Positions 7,241 through 16,458 are shown, counted from the first letter of the stretch. The stretch: DNA of 64,000 nucleotides from Pseudomonas arsenicoxydans (GCF_006438915.1 NZ_RCZE01000013.1:62001-126000), one strand, 5' to 3'. Numbers and translations are program-made. The notes: generated by a model not told the origin, from the letters alone.

Positions 7241-8605
7241 ATGTCCGTACAACCGGTAAAAATCGACGACCTGCCCATCGGGCGCTTTCACCTGAAAATC
7301 GCCGGCCTGACCTTCGGTGCGCATTTCACCGACGGCTACATCCTCGGCCTGATCGGCATCGCGTTCACCTTGCTGAGCCCGCAGATGCACCTTGATGCGT
7401 TCTGGCAGGGGCTGATCGGCGCTTCGGCACTGATCGGTCTGTTCCTAGGCAGCCTGTTTTTCGGCTGGATCTCCGACAAGGTCGGCCGCCAGAAAATCTT
7501 CCTGGTCAGCTTCGTGCTGATTACCATCGCCTCGGTGATGCAGTTCTACGCCGAAACCGCCATGGGTCTGTTCCTGTGCCGGGTGCTGATCGGCATCGGG
7601 CTGGGCGGTGATTTCAGTGTCGGCCACGCCATGCTGGCCGAGTTCGCGCCGAAGAAACATCGTGGCGTGCTGCTCGGTTCGTTCAGCGTGATCTGGACCT
7701 TCGGCTACGTGGCCGCGACGTTTGTCGGCACTGCCATGCTTAGCCTGGGTGATGACGCCTGGCGCTGGATGCTGGCGTCTTCGGCAATCCCGGCGGCGTT
7801 GATTCTGATTGCGCGCATCGGCACGCCGGAGTCGCCGCGCTGGCTGGTGAACCAGGGCCGAATTGCCGAAGCACGAGCCATCGTCAAGAAACACCTGGGC
7901 GCCAACGTTGAACTCGACGAAACCCAATCCACCGAAACCCGTTCCGGCTACGCGGTGCTGTTCAGCCGTGAATACCGCAAGCGCACCGCGTTCAACTGCC
8001 TGTTCTTCGTCTGCATCGTCATGCCGTATTTCGCCATCTACACCTTCCTGCCGTCGATTCTGCAGAAAATGGGCTTGGCCGAAGGTTTCGGCACCGAGCT
8101 GATGCTGAATATGCTGCTGATCCTCGGGGCGTTGATCGGCATCTGGTGCACGATCAAATTCTCGCGACGCGGGTTTTTGATCAACTCGTTCATCATCCTG
8201 GCGGTCGCGCTGTTCATGTTGGCGGTGTTGCCGAGCAGTGCAGCGTTCTTGATGGTGTTGGTGTTCGGGCTGTTCACCTTGGTCTTGTCGGCGGTGAGTA
8301 ACCTGGTGGGCGTGTTCCCCGCCGAGAGTTTCCCGACTGAAGTGCGGGCCAGCGGGATTGGCCTGGCCACAGCGGTCAGCCGCTTGGGTTCGGCGATCAG
8401 CACGTTCCTGTTGCCGGTGAGTGTGGCGGGAATTGGCTTGAGCCCGACGATGGGGATTCTGGCGGCGATTCTGGCCATCGGCGCCTGGCTGTCCTGGGCG
8501 TGGGCACCGGAAACCAAATCGCTGACACTGAGCCAGGCGTGCAAGGCACAGAGCCCGGTGGAGGGTGGTGCTGCGGTGGCGGTGAAAGTCCCGGCTCCGA
8601 TCTAG
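7241..8605 (+). CDS. MFS transporter, sugar/metabolite:H+ symporter type
   Basis: The protein has 454 residues from the ATG at 7241, which GGAG precedes. Twelve membrane segments are expected. The family signatures are GWISDKVGRQKIF after helix 2 and the matching RRGF loop in the second half, plus the sugar-porter-like RVLIGIGLGGDFSVGHAMLAE and FPAESFPTEVRASG segments. It is likely the uptake carrier for the substrate handled by the three enzymes upstream. The C-terminal tail is cytosolic and Ala/Val-rich. Confidence 0.88.
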   Translation: MSVQPVKIDDLPIGRFHLKIAGLTFGAHFTDGYILGLIGIAFTLLSPQMHLDAFWQGLIGASALIGLFLGSLFFGWISDKVGRQKIFLVSFVLITIASVMQFYAETAMGLFLCRVLIGIGLGGDFSVGHAMLAEFAPKKHRGVLLGSFSVIWTFGYVAATFVGTAMLSLGDDAWRWMLASSAIPAALILIARIGTPESPRWLVNQGRIAEARAIVKKHLGANVELDETQSTETRSGYAVLFSREYRKRTAFNCLFFVCIVMPYFAIYTFLPSILQKMGLAEGFGTELMLNMLLILGALIGIWCTIKFSRRGFLINSFIILAVALFMLAVLPSSAAFLMVLVFGLFTLVLSAVSNLVGVFPAESFPTEVRASGIGLATAVSRLGSAISTFLLPVSVAGIGLSPTMGILAAILAIGAWLSWAWAPETKSLTLSQACKAQSPVEGGAAVAVKVPAPI

Positions 8606-8623
8606 CTGACTGTCAAAGTTCAA

Positions 8624-8714
8624 ATGTGGGAGCGGGCTTGCTCGCGAAGACGGAGTGTCAGTCACCATCAATATTGACTGACCCAACGCCTTCGCGAGCA
8701 AGCCCGCTCCCACA
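8624..8714. repeat. REP pair, family A
   Basis: Inverted TGTGGGAGCGGGCTTGCTCG units with a short spacer lie between the convergent MFS and LysR genes. Confidence 0.9.
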
Positions 8715-8731
8715 TTAGAATGTCGGTGGCT

Positions 8732-9607
8732 TCAGGGATTGCTGACCAGTCCCAACCAATCCGTAAACAACCGCACCTTCGATAACCCCTGTTTGTCATT
8801 CGCCACATCCAGCCAATAGCCATACGGCCCGATTACCTCAACCGGGGTAATCGGCAGCAGGCTGCCATTGGCCAATTCCTTCTCGATCATCTGCCGGTCA
8901 ATCACCGCCAACCCACCCCCCGCTAGCGCGGTGTGGATCACCTGATCCAGCGTGCTGAATTCCAGCCCTTGCCCCGCATCGACATCGTCGCGCCCCATGG
9001 CCACCAGCCAGTTTTCCCAGACCTTCAGGCGTTTGCCGTCGTGCAGGATGTGCAGCAGCGGAAAGCCCCGCAGGTCCGGTGGCTGACCGTCGCTGAACAA
9101 CTCCGGGCTGGCCACGGCGATGTGCCGTTCCATCACCAGCAATTGGCTGCTGCAATGGCTGTTGGCTTCGAGGCCGAAGCGGATGTGGCAGTCGATTTCG
9201 GCAAGGCTGTCGTGGCCGGCCTGGTTGGTCACGCTCAGGCTGATGTCGGGATAACGCTGACAGAACACGCGCAAATGCGCCGACAACCAGCGCGTCGCCC
9301 AGGTCGGTGGCGCGAGGATTCTCAGGCGCTGGCGCAGGTTGGGCACGCGCACGGCTTGCAGGGCGCGTTCAATGTGATCGAAGGCTTCCGCGAGGTGCGG
9401 GGAAAGGGCGATGCCGGATTCGGTCAGCGACAAACCCTGGGGCGTGCGCACGAACAGCGCGACGCCGAGGTAGTCTTCCAGTTGCTTGATCTGCCGACTG
9501 ACGGCGCCTTGAGTGACGTTCAGGCCCAGCGCTGCCTGGCTGAAACTGCGATGGCGCGCGACCTCTTCAAAGACGCGCAGCATATTGAGCGAGGGCAGTT
9601 GACGCAT
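8732..9607 (-). CDS. LysR-family transcriptional regulator (GcvA-like)
   Basis: A 291-residue protein. The winged helix-turn-helix occupies residues 1-65 (LNMLRVFEEVARHRSFSQAA, LNVTQGAVSRQIKQLE), and a substrate-binding co-inducer domain follows (ATRWLSAHLRVF, CHIRFGLEA). The GcvA-like form is common among regulators next to catabolic genes in Pseudomonas. It converges with the MFS carrier and is followed on the same strand by the porin gene upstream, so it may regulate the fae operon or the porin/aldA cluster. The start ATG is at 9607. Confidence 0.9.
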   Translation of the reverse strand: MRQLPSLNMLRVFEEVARHRSFSQAALGLNVTQGAVSRQIKQLEDYLGVALFVRTPQGLSLTESGIALSPHLAEAFDHIERALQAVRVPNLRQRLRILAPPTWATRWLSAHLRVFCQRYPDISLSVTNQAGHDSLAEIDCHIRFGLEANSHCSSQLLVMERHIAVASPELFSDGQPPDLRGFPLLHILHDGKRLKVWENWLVAMGRDDVDAGQGLEFSTLDQVIHTALAGGGLAVIDRQMIEKELANGSLLPITPVEVIGPYGYWLDVANDKQGLSKVRLFTDWLGLVSNP

Positions 9608-9730
9608 CGAAGGTGGACTCCGTACCAGCCTCCGTTGTTGCGTCGGGCCGGTTTATTGTTTTGGTGGCGGTCTCTGTGGTGCCTATCTGACTATTTGCCA
9701 AGGGCTGATGCAAGTGTTGATTCGACTGAC

Positions 9731-9818
9731 GCCTTCGCGAGCAAGCCCGCTCCCACATTTGACCGAGTCGTTGCCGGGAATGCGGTCAAATGTGGGAGCG
9801 GGCTTGCTCGCGAAGGCG
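9731..9818. repeat. REP pair, family A
   Basis: Inverted copies around GCCTTCGCGAGCAAGCCCGC lie in the gap between the porin stop and the LysR start. Confidence 0.9.
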
Positions 9819-9844
9819 TCCTAAAGGACGCTAGAAATACCCGA

Positions 9845-11023
9845 TCAGAAGTAATACCCAACGTTCACATACAACTGATTCTCCCACTGATCACTCCCCC
9901 CAGCCCCCAGACTCTGGGTATAACTGCTCCCGCCGATATACGGATCATTCTTGCCAAACAACCACTCCGCCGCGACCCACAATTTGCTCACCGAAAACGA
10001 ACTGCCCAAAATCATCCGCTCCGACGTCTTGAACTCGGTGGCGGATTTATCGAAGGCGCTGTAGTTGGCGTACAGCTTGACCCCGCTGACCTGATCGAAC
10101 AGGTATTTGCCGGCCACGTCATAACTGAGATCTGCCACATACAAGTTGCCGCGACTGGCAACGTTGTACGTGCCGTCATACCCGCCGAGGGTGACGAGCT
10201 CATCGGTGCCAGGATTGCGCGGCGACATCTGTTGACGCGCCGCCTGCAATTGCACACCCCACGGGCCGTTTTGGCCCTTGTAGTGAATGGCCATCGCATT
10301 GCGCCGGCCGTTGTCATCGGTGTCGTGGTTCTGCAGGGAAGAAGACAGGCCGGAAAGACCGACTTCCGATTTCCACGGTCCCAGGTCCAGCGCCTTGGCC
10401 ACCCGCAGCACAACCATGTTGCGCTCCTGATTGTTGCTGCCGTCCGCGACGTAACTGTCGGCTTCGGACACCACGCTGGAGTAAGTGACCCCGTTGCTGG
10501 TGCCTTTGCCTTGCCACGCCGGGCGCAAGTAGTAGCCGGCCTGGACGTTCCAGTCACCCGATTGCTGGATGTACTTGGCGCCGACCTGTTGCACATCTTC
10601 CAGGCCGATGACGTTGCCCAGGGTTTCGTAGAAGGTGCTGCCGAAGTACGGCTGCAAACCGAACGCCACTGTGTTCAGGCCCACTTGCACCTGCTGGTCG
10701 GGGTTGAACTTGTAGCCGGCCCACGCGAACTTGGCGAACTGGATGTCGCCGTAGTTCTTGGTGTACTGGTAGGGATAGGACCGGCCGTAGAAACGATACT
10801 GGGCCTCACCGATCCAGGTGTCGGAGTTGTACTTGGCGCTGAGGAACACCGTGTCCAGGCCGAACTTCTGGATGTCGCGATCCGGGTCATAGTCCCAGCG
10901 CGCACGAACCGCGCCGCCGAGGTCAAGATTGTCGGTCACTTGCACGGCCATGGCAGGGGCCGCAAAGGTGCAGAGCAGAGCGATGTACAGAGGACTGAGG
11001 CGCAGGGAAGCAGAGAAGGGCAT
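9845..11023 (-). CDS. Outer-membrane beta-barrel porin-like protein
   Basis: The protein has 392 residues with a signal peptide (MPFSASLRLSPLYIALLCTF, cleavage after AMA). Alternating aromatic and polar strands run through the sequence and it ends in NVGYYF, the C-terminal Phe signature needed for BAM-mediated assembly. It is not clearly OprD or OprB. Its role is probably substrate entry for the adjacent aldehyde/sugar-acid pathway. It is divergent from the LysR gene at 11209, and its promoter shares an unusual motif with the aldA promoter. Confidence 0.8.
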   Translation of the reverse strand: MPFSASLRLSPLYIALLCTFAAPAMAVQVTDNLDLGGAVRARWDYDPDRDIQKFGLDTVFLSAKYNSDTWIGEAQYRFYGRSYPYQYTKNYGDIQFAKFAWAGYKFNPDQQVQVGLNTVAFGLQPYFGSTFYETLGNVIGLEDVQQVGAKYIQQSGDWNVQAGYYLRPAWQGKGTSNGVTYSSVVSEADSYVADGSNNQERNMVVLRVAKALDLGPWKSEVGLSGLSSSLQNHDTDDNGRRNAMAIHYKGQNGPWGVQLQAARQQMSPRNPGTDELVTLGGYDGTYNVASRGNLYVADLSYDVAGKYLFDQVSGVKLYANYSAFDKSATEFKTSERMILGSSFSVSKLWVAAEWLFGKNDPYIGGSSYTQSLGAGGSDQWENQLYVNVGYYF

Positions 11024-11079
11024 GGGGCAGCTCTCGGTTATTTTTATATGAGATGCCGGCCAGTCTTGCGATGAACGGT

Positions 11080-11098
11080 GGGTTGAACAAACGATTAA
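11080..11098 (-). promoter_or_regulatory. Shared promoter motif copy 1 (porin side)
   Basis: On the minus strand this reads AATCGTTTGTTCAACCC, followed 11 bases later by CAAGACTG, and lies about 56 bases upstream of the porin start. The same two blocks with the same 11-base spacing precede the aldehyde dehydrogenase gene (12304-12339). Confidence 0.6.
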
Positions 11099-11208
11099 AA
11101 ATCCGCGGGAACCTTCCTCAGATGCATGTTACTGAGAAAATCCTGTAGGACAATGTGTGGCGGCCATGGGATGCTTGGCCGATCAGCTAACGTCCTCGAG
11201 TGCTTTTC

Positions 11209-12141
11209 ATGAAACGCAAAATGCCCGGTCTGAATGCCCTCAAAGCGTTTGAAGTGGCCGGCAGCACCGGTAGTTTTACCCGCGCCGCCGAGTTGTTGAA
11301 CGTGACCCAGAGTGCGGTCAGTCGCCAGGTGCGGCAGTTGGAAGAACAGCTCGGTGAGAGCCTGCTGGAACGCCGCCACCATCACCTCGAACTGACCAGC
11401 GCCGGCAAAGTGCTGCTGCGGGCATTGCATCAATCCTTCGACAAGATTGAGCTGACGGTACGCAGCATCCAGCAGAAAACCCATTCCAATCGCCTGCACA
11501 TCAATGCGCCGCCAACCTTTACCAACCGTTGGCTGATGCCGCGTCTGGGGCGGTTGCGCGAGAAGCACCCCGAGCTGGAACTGAGCATCACCACGCGCTT
11601 GCAGGACAGCCTGGCGGAAACCAGCACGCTCGATTGTGCGATCCGTTTCGGCGATGGCGAATGGGATGGCCTGGACAGCTCGATGCTGATCCAGGAACGG
11701 CACATCGCGGTGTGCGCGCCGACCTTGTATGCGCGGGAGTGGAGCGAGCAGGGCATCGACCTCAATCGCTTGACGTTGTTGCATGTGCTGGCTCGGGAAG
11801 ACCAGCGCTACCTGACCTGGAAACACTGGCTGGACGCCGCACGCATCACCGGGGTCGACACCCAGGGCGGGTATGAATTCGACCTGCTGGACCTGGCGAT
11901 CCGCGCGGCCGTCGATGGCTTGGGCATCACCATCGCCGACTGGCACATGGTCGCCCCGGAACTGGCCAGCGGGCAGCTGACCCAGGTGCTCAACGTGCAT
12001 GTGGAAGGGCATCAGTCCTATTGGTTGGTCACCCGGCCGGAGCAGACCCTGATGCCGCAATTGCAGGTGTTCAGCCAGTGGTTGCAGGAAGAAATCTGGT
12101 TGGCACAACGACAGCTCGAACCCTCCACCGCGGCCCTCTAA
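11209..12141 (+). CDS. LysR-family transcriptional regulator (GcvA-like)
   Basis: The protein has 310 residues from the ATG at 11209; an in-frame GTG at 11200 is a less likely start. The N-terminal helix-turn-helix (LNALKAFEVAGSTGSFTRAA, LNVTQSAVSRQVRQLEEQLG) is followed by a co-inducer domain with the GcvA-type segments NAPPTFTNRWLMPRLGRLRE and LDCAIRFGDGEWDGLD. It sits between the porin and the catabolic genes and is flanked by the two copies of the shared promoter motif. That makes it the best candidate regulator of both. Confidence 0.9.
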   Translation: MKRKMPGLNALKAFEVAGSTGSFTRAAELLNVTQSAVSRQVRQLEEQLGESLLERRHHHLELTSAGKVLLRALHQSFDKIELTVRSIQQKTHSNRLHINAPPTFTNRWLMPRLGRLREKHPELELSITTRLQDSLAETSTLDCAIRFGDGEWDGLDSSMLIQERHIAVCAPTLYAREWSEQGIDLNRLTLLHVLAREDQRYLTWKHWLDAARITGVDTQGGYEFDLLDLAIRAAVDGLGITIADWHMVAPELASGQLTQVLNVHVEGHQSYWLVTRPEQTLMPQLQVFSQWLQEEIWLAQRQLEPSTAAL

Positions 12142-12156
12142 GCCACACAAATCCCC

Positions 12157-12249
12157 CTGTGGGAGCGGGCTTGCTCGCGAAGGCGTCGTGTCAGTCGATA
12201 TTTATATTGGTTGATCCACCGCCTTCGCGAGCAAGCCCGCTCCCACAGG
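12157..12249. repeat. REP pair, family A
   Basis: Inverted CTGTGGGAGCGGGCTTGCTC units directly follow the LysR stop codon. Confidence 0.9.
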
Positions 12250-12301
12250 GGACCGCGTTGTTGCAGAGTAACCTGCATTTTTCGAATGTTTACCCGCTCA
12301 A

Positions 12302-12340
12302 TAAATCGTTTGTTCAACCCGCTCAGGATGCCAAGACTGC
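12302..12340 (+). promoter_or_regulatory. Shared promoter motif copy 2 (aldA side)
   Basis: AATCGTTTGTTCAACCC at 12304-12320, then 11 bases, then CAAGACTG, about 48 bases upstream of the aldehyde dehydrogenase start. The 17-base block is identical to the porin copy and in the same orientation relative to its gene. Confidence 0.6.
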
Positions 12341-12368
12341 TCGAACTGGATAAAAACAACGATGGGCG

Positions 12369-13799
12369 ATGCACATGCGACTCGAGCGAAACTTTGTTAA
12401 CGGCCAATTTATCGAACCTGCCAGCGACGCGCTGATCGCAGTCTATAACCCGGCGACCGAAGCACTGGTCGGCCACGTCTCGGCGGCCAACACTGCTGAA
12501 GCGGTCAACGCGGTAGAAGCGGCTGCCACTGCCCAAAAAGTCTGGGGCAAACTCACCAGCATCGAACGCGCCGAACACCTGCGCTCCTTCGCCGACGCGC
12601 TGGACGCTTGCGCTGAAAACATCGGCGCCGCCCTGGCGGCCGAGTCCGGCAAAAGCGTGGCCGATGCGAGCAACGAAGCCCGTTACGCCGCGCAGATCAC
12701 TCGCTATCACGCTGAATGGGCTCGCCGCATTGAAGGCGAGATCATTCCCAGCGACAGCCCGAACGAAAACCTGTTCCTGCACCGCGAAGCGATTGGTGTG
12801 GTCGCGTGCCTGATTCCGTTCAACTACCCGGTCTATACGCTGCTGCGCAAAATCGCCCCGGCGCTGATTGCCGGCAACACCGTGGTCGTACGCCCGAGCA
12901 ACAACACGCCGACGTCGGCCTTTGAGATCGCCAAGGCTGTGGCGCAATCCGGACTGCCCGCCGGCGTGGTGAACATCCTGACCATGGACCACGTCACCGC
13001 CGCCGCCGTGTGCACCCATAAGGCTGTGGGCCTGATCACCCTGACCGGCAGCGTCAACGCCGGGCGCATCGTGCTCGATTACTGCAAGGCCAACATCGCC
13101 AAGCCTTCGCTGGAGCTGGGCGGCAAAACCCCGGCAATCATCGAAGCCGACGCCGACCTTGAAGCCGCCGCAACCGCCATCGTCGCCTCCAAGACCACCC
13201 ACTGCGGCCAGTTGTGCACGGCGGTGGAGCGGGTCTACGTGCAGGAAAGCATCTACGACCGATTCCTTGCTCTGCTGAAAGCGAAAATCAGCGCCGTGAA
13301 ATTCGGCAACCGCGCCACCGACGCCAGCCTGATGGGCCCGTTGGTCAACGCCAGTTCGCAGCAGAACATCCACGCCATGGTCGAGCGCGCCATCGCCGAC
13401 GGCGCGGTTCTGGAAACCGGTGGTTTTATTCCGCAAGGCAACGGCCATTTCTACCCGCCGACGCTGCTCAGCGGCTGCCGCCAGGACATGGAAATCATCC
13501 AGGAAGAAATCTTTGGCCCGGTACTGCCGGTGCTCAAGTATCGCGACATCGATGAAGCGCTGGCGATGGCCAACGACCATCAGTTCGGCCTGGCCTCGGT
13601 GCTCTACACCGAGAACTACCGCACCACGATGAAAGTCGCCAACGCCATCGAAGCCGGCGAGCTCTACGTCAATCGCACCCCGGCCGATCCGTACCAGGGC
13701 TACCACGCCGGCTGGAAACGCTCGGGCCTGGGCGGCGATGACGGCAAGCACGGCATGCTCGAATTCACCCAGACCCGTCTCGTGGTCATGAAGTACTGA
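12369..13799 (+). CDS. AldA-like (lactaldehyde/glycolaldehyde) aldehyde dehydrogenase
   Basis: The protein has 476 residues from ATG 12369 (ATG 12375 is also possible). It resembles E. coli AldA in length and in several stretches: AEWARRIEGEIIPSD, the TGSVNAG coenzyme loop, LELGGKTPAI, the catalytic Cys in CGQLCTAVERVYVQ, EEIFGPVLPV, and the distinctive end with GYHAGWKRSGLGGDDGKHG. AldA oxidises small hydroxyaldehydes to hydroxyacids with NAD. In the usual NPxN position the sequence reads IPFNYPVY. It probably forms an operon with the following MFS carrier and dehydratase. Confidence 0.88.
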   Translation: MHMRLERNFVNGQFIEPASDALIAVYNPATEALVGHVSAANTAEAVNAVEAAATAQKVWGKLTSIERAEHLRSFADALDACAENIGAALAAESGKSVADASNEARYAAQITRYHAEWARRIEGEIIPSDSPNENLFLHREAIGVVACLIPFNYPVYTLLRKIAPALIAGNTVVVRPSNNTPTSAFEIAKAVAQSGLPAGVVNILTMDHVTAAAVCTHKAVGLITLTGSVNAGRIVLDYCKANIAKPSLELGGKTPAIIEADADLEAAATAIVASKTTHCGQLCTAVERVYVQESIYDRFLALLKAKISAVKFGNRATDASLMGPLVNASSQQNIHAMVERAIADGAVLETGGFIPQGNGHFYPPTLLSGCRQDMEIIQEEIFGPVLPVLKYRDIDEALAMANDHQFGLASVLYTENYRTTMKVANAIEAGELYVNRTPADPYQGYHAGWKRSGLGGDDGKHGMLEFTQTRLVVMKY

Positions 13800-13883
13800 T
13801 CCACCGGCAACACGCCTCACGCAACACCCATAAAAACAATTAACAGGGCCACCCGGACGACCGGGCGGCCAGAGGTCACCTAG

Positions 13884-15200
13884 ATGTCCAAGCAAGCATC
13901 CACTGCTGCCGCTGTTCAGGGTTCGAATGCGGGTTCAATCAGCCAGAGTGACAAGGGCAGTCGCTATGTCCAACTGATGTTATTGGTGCTGGCCGCCGGT
14001 GCGATCTACCCGATCCTGTACCTGCGCCAGGTCTACCAGACCACCATGCTCGAAGTGTTCCAGATCAGCCACAGCGAGCTGGGTTATCTGTACTCGATGC
14101 TCGGCACGATTTTCCTCTTGAGCTATTTGCCGAGCGGTTGGCTGGCTGACCGTATCGCCCCACGCTTTCTGATTTTCTTCTCGCTGGTCGCCACCGGCGC
14201 CCTGGGCCTGTGGTACTCCACCGCGCCGTCGATGACCGGTTTGATGATCATCTTCGGATGCTGGGGCCTGACCACTGGCCTGACGTTCTGGGCCTCGGTG
14301 CTCAAGCGCGTGAAGATGATTGCCCATCACACCGAGCAGGGCCGCTTCTTCGGCATCCTCGATGGCGGTCGCGGGCTGGTCGAAGCGTTGCTGGCGACCG
14401 TCGCGCTGGGGCTGTTTGCCTTCGCCACCGAGACTCGCGGCGAGTCGGCGGCCGAAGGCTTCAAACACGTGGTCTATCTCTATGCCTTTACCTGCATCGT
14501 CATCGGTTGCGTGCTGGTGTTGATCAAAGACCCCAAGTCGATGGACGACACCGCGCCGGTGGAGAAGGGCAAGTACAACCTGCTCAGCGACCTGACCACC
14601 CTGGTGAAAATCCCTGAGCTGTGGCTGGTGACGGCCATCGTGTTCTGCGGTTATCACATCTTCTGGGCCACCTACAGTTTCTCCGACTACCTGCAGGGCG
14701 GCGGCATGACCGCAGTCATGGCCGGGACTATCACCACCATCAAGCTGTGGATGCGCCCGATTGGTGGCATCGGCGGTGGCTGGCTGGGCGACAAGTTCTC
14801 CAATATCTCGGTGCTTATCGTGGCGCTGTTCTGCGCGACGTTGGCGATGGTCGGCCTGATCGTGTTCCCGGCACTCAACAGCATGGGCCTGCTGGTCGGC
14901 ACGGTGATTTTCATCGGCCTGATGACCTATGCGATTCGCGGTTTGTACTGGGCGATCCTCGACACTTGCAACATTCCGCTGCGCATCACCGGCCTGGCCA
15001 TCGGCATTGTCTCGGTGGTCGGTTACCTGCCGGACGCGTTCATTCCGTTGATCAACGGCTACCTCACCGAGCATTTCCCCGGCGCCTTTGGTTACAAGCT
15101 GTATTTCGGCTACATCGCTTTCGTTGGCCTGCTGGGGACCCTCGCAGCGCTGACCTTGCGTGCTCGTATCAATCGTAAAACTTCGAAGACAGGTGCCTGA
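13884..15200 (+). CDS. MFS transporter
   Basis: The protein has 438 residues and twelve predicted membrane segments after a Ser/Gln-rich N-terminal tail. The loop signature is reduced (SGWLADRIAPRF), and GRFFGILDGGRGLVEALLA resembles organophosphate/anion:cation carriers of the UhpC/YihN kind. It lies between aldA and the enolase-superfamily gene, whose ATG begins one base after this stop, so the genes are co-transcribed. It probably imports the sugar acid or related substrate of the pathway. Confidence 0.85.
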   Translation: MSKQASTAAAVQGSNAGSISQSDKGSRYVQLMLLVLAAGAIYPILYLRQVYQTTMLEVFQISHSELGYLYSMLGTIFLLSYLPSGWLADRIAPRFLIFFSLVATGALGLWYSTAPSMTGLMIIFGCWGLTTGLTFWASVLKRVKMIAHHTEQGRFFGILDGGRGLVEALLATVALGLFAFATETRGESAAEGFKHVVYLYAFTCIVIGCVLVLIKDPKSMDDTAPVEKGKYNLLSDLTTLVKIPELWLVTAIVFCGYHIFWATYSFSDYLQGGGMTAVMAGTITTIKLWMRPIGGIGGGWLGDKFSNISVLIVALFCATLAMVGLIVFPALNSMGLLVGTVIFIGLMTYAIRGLYWAILDTCNIPLRITGLAIGIVSVVGYLPDAFIPLINGYLTEHFPGAFGYKLYFGYIAFVGLLGTLAALTLRARINRKTSKTGA

Positions 15201-15201
15201 G

Positions 15202-16419
15202 ATGAAAATCGTCGCCCTTGAAACCCATATCGTCGCCGTACCGCCACCGCACATCGGCGGGATGTACTGGCTGTTCGTCAAGATCAAAACCGATTGCGGC
15301 ATCGAAGGCGTGGGCGAGATCTACGCCGCGACCTTCGGCCCCAAAGCCATGTTGCCGATCATCGAAGACGTGTTCGAACGCTACCTGCTCAACCACGACC
15401 CGCACCACATTGAACGCTTCTTCCGTCAGGCCTATTCGAGCGGTTTCACCCAGCGTCCGGACCTGACCATGATGGGTGTGGTCAGCGGCCTGGAAATGGC
15501 CTGCTGGGACATCATCGGCAAAGCGGCGAACAAGCCGGTCTACGAATTGCTCGGCGGCAAGGTCAACGAACGCCTGCGTTCCTACACCTACCTTTACCCG
15601 GTGAACAGCAAGGGCGAGTATGACTACGACGACCCGGACCTGGCCGCCGAGTGCGCCATCGAGAACATGAACAAAGGCTTCACCGCCGTGAAGTTCGATC
15701 CGGCCGGGCCTTACACCGCGTACTCCGGGCACCAGATTTCCCTGGAAGTGCTGGAGCGCTGCGAAACCTTCTGCCGCAAGATCCGCGAAGCCGTGGGCGA
15801 CAAGTGCGACCTGTTGTTTGGCACGCACGGGCAAATGGTCCCGTCCTCGGCGATTCGCCTGGCCAAGCGCCTGGAGAAGTACGACCCGCTGTGGTTCGAA
15901 GAACCGGTGCCGCCGGGTCAGGAAGACGCCATGGCGCAGGTCGCGGCCAAGACTTCGATTCCGATTGCCACCGGTGAGCGCCTGACCACCAAGTATGAAT
16001 TTTTCAAGCTGCTGCAAGCCGGCGGCGCGTCGATTCTGCAGATGAACGTCGCCCGTTGCGGCGGTCTGCTGGAAGCGAAAAAGATCGCCAGCATGGCCGA
16101 AGCCTACTACGCGCAGATTGCCCCGCACCTCTACAACGGGCCGATTGGCGCGGCCGCGAGTTTCCAGCTGGCGACCTGCACGCCGAACTTCCTGATCCAG
16201 GAAAGCATCATGACCTGGGGTGGTTTCCATGCCGAAGTCCTGACCAAGCCACTGCAATGGGAGGACGGCTACATCATCCCGTCCACCGAGCCGGGTTTGG
16301 GTGTGGAGTTGAACATGGACGTGGTGCGCAAGCATTCGCCGTACACCGGTTCACGCCTGCACCTGCAAATGGCGCCGACCCCGGCGGACGTCAAAGACAC
16401 ATCGCCAGCCAGAGGCTGA
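15202..16419 (+). CDS. Mandelate racemase/muconate lactonizing enzyme family, sugar-acid dehydratase-like
   Basis: The protein has 405 residues from ATG 15202. It has the enolase-superfamily architecture: an N-terminal capping domain (to about residue 125) and a barrel domain. Visible barrel features are KFDPAG, LLFGTHGQM, the glutamate ligands in WFEEPVPPG and IATGERL, and QIAPHLYNGPIGAAA near the C-terminal face. The family removes water from sugar acids or racemises or lactonises related acids. The position where most relatives carry the first metal-ligand Asp appears to be Gly or Thr here, so the exact reaction should not be assumed. Confidence 0.82.
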   Translation: MKIVALETHIVAVPPPHIGGMYWLFVKIKTDCGIEGVGEIYAATFGPKAMLPIIEDVFERYLLNHDPHHIERFFRQAYSSGFTQRPDLTMMGVVSGLEMACWDIIGKAANKPVYELLGGKVNERLRSYTYLYPVNSKGEYDYDDPDLAAECAIENMNKGFTAVKFDPAGPYTAYSGHQISLEVLERCETFCRKIREAVGDKCDLLFGTHGQMVPSSAIRLAKRLEKYDPLWFEEPVPPGQEDAMAQVAAKTSIPIATGERLTTKYEFFKLLQAGGASILQMNVARCGGLLEAKKIASMAEAYYAQIAPHLYNGPIGAAASFQLATCTPNFLIQESIMTWGGFHAEVLTKPLQWEDGYIIPSTEPGLGVELNMDVVRKHSPYTGSRLHLQMAPTPADVKDTSPARG

Positions 16420-16458
16420 GCGGATCTGCCGCCCACGACGGAGCTGGCGCAGTTCCCT

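Noticed and set aside
7048..7395. 115-codon frame across the family B repeat and the start of the MFS gene
   Set aside because: Encodes the repeat itself and an out-of-frame piece of the carrier gene; no ribosome site.
8933..11074. 713-codon open frame on the plus strand across LysR, REP and porin genes
   Set aside because: It is antisense to two recognisable genes and runs through a REP pair; composition is that of antisense translation.
12138..13895. 585-codon open frame on the minus strand opposite the AldA-like gene
   Set aside because: Shadow of a real dehydrogenase gene and includes REP-encoded sequence at its end.
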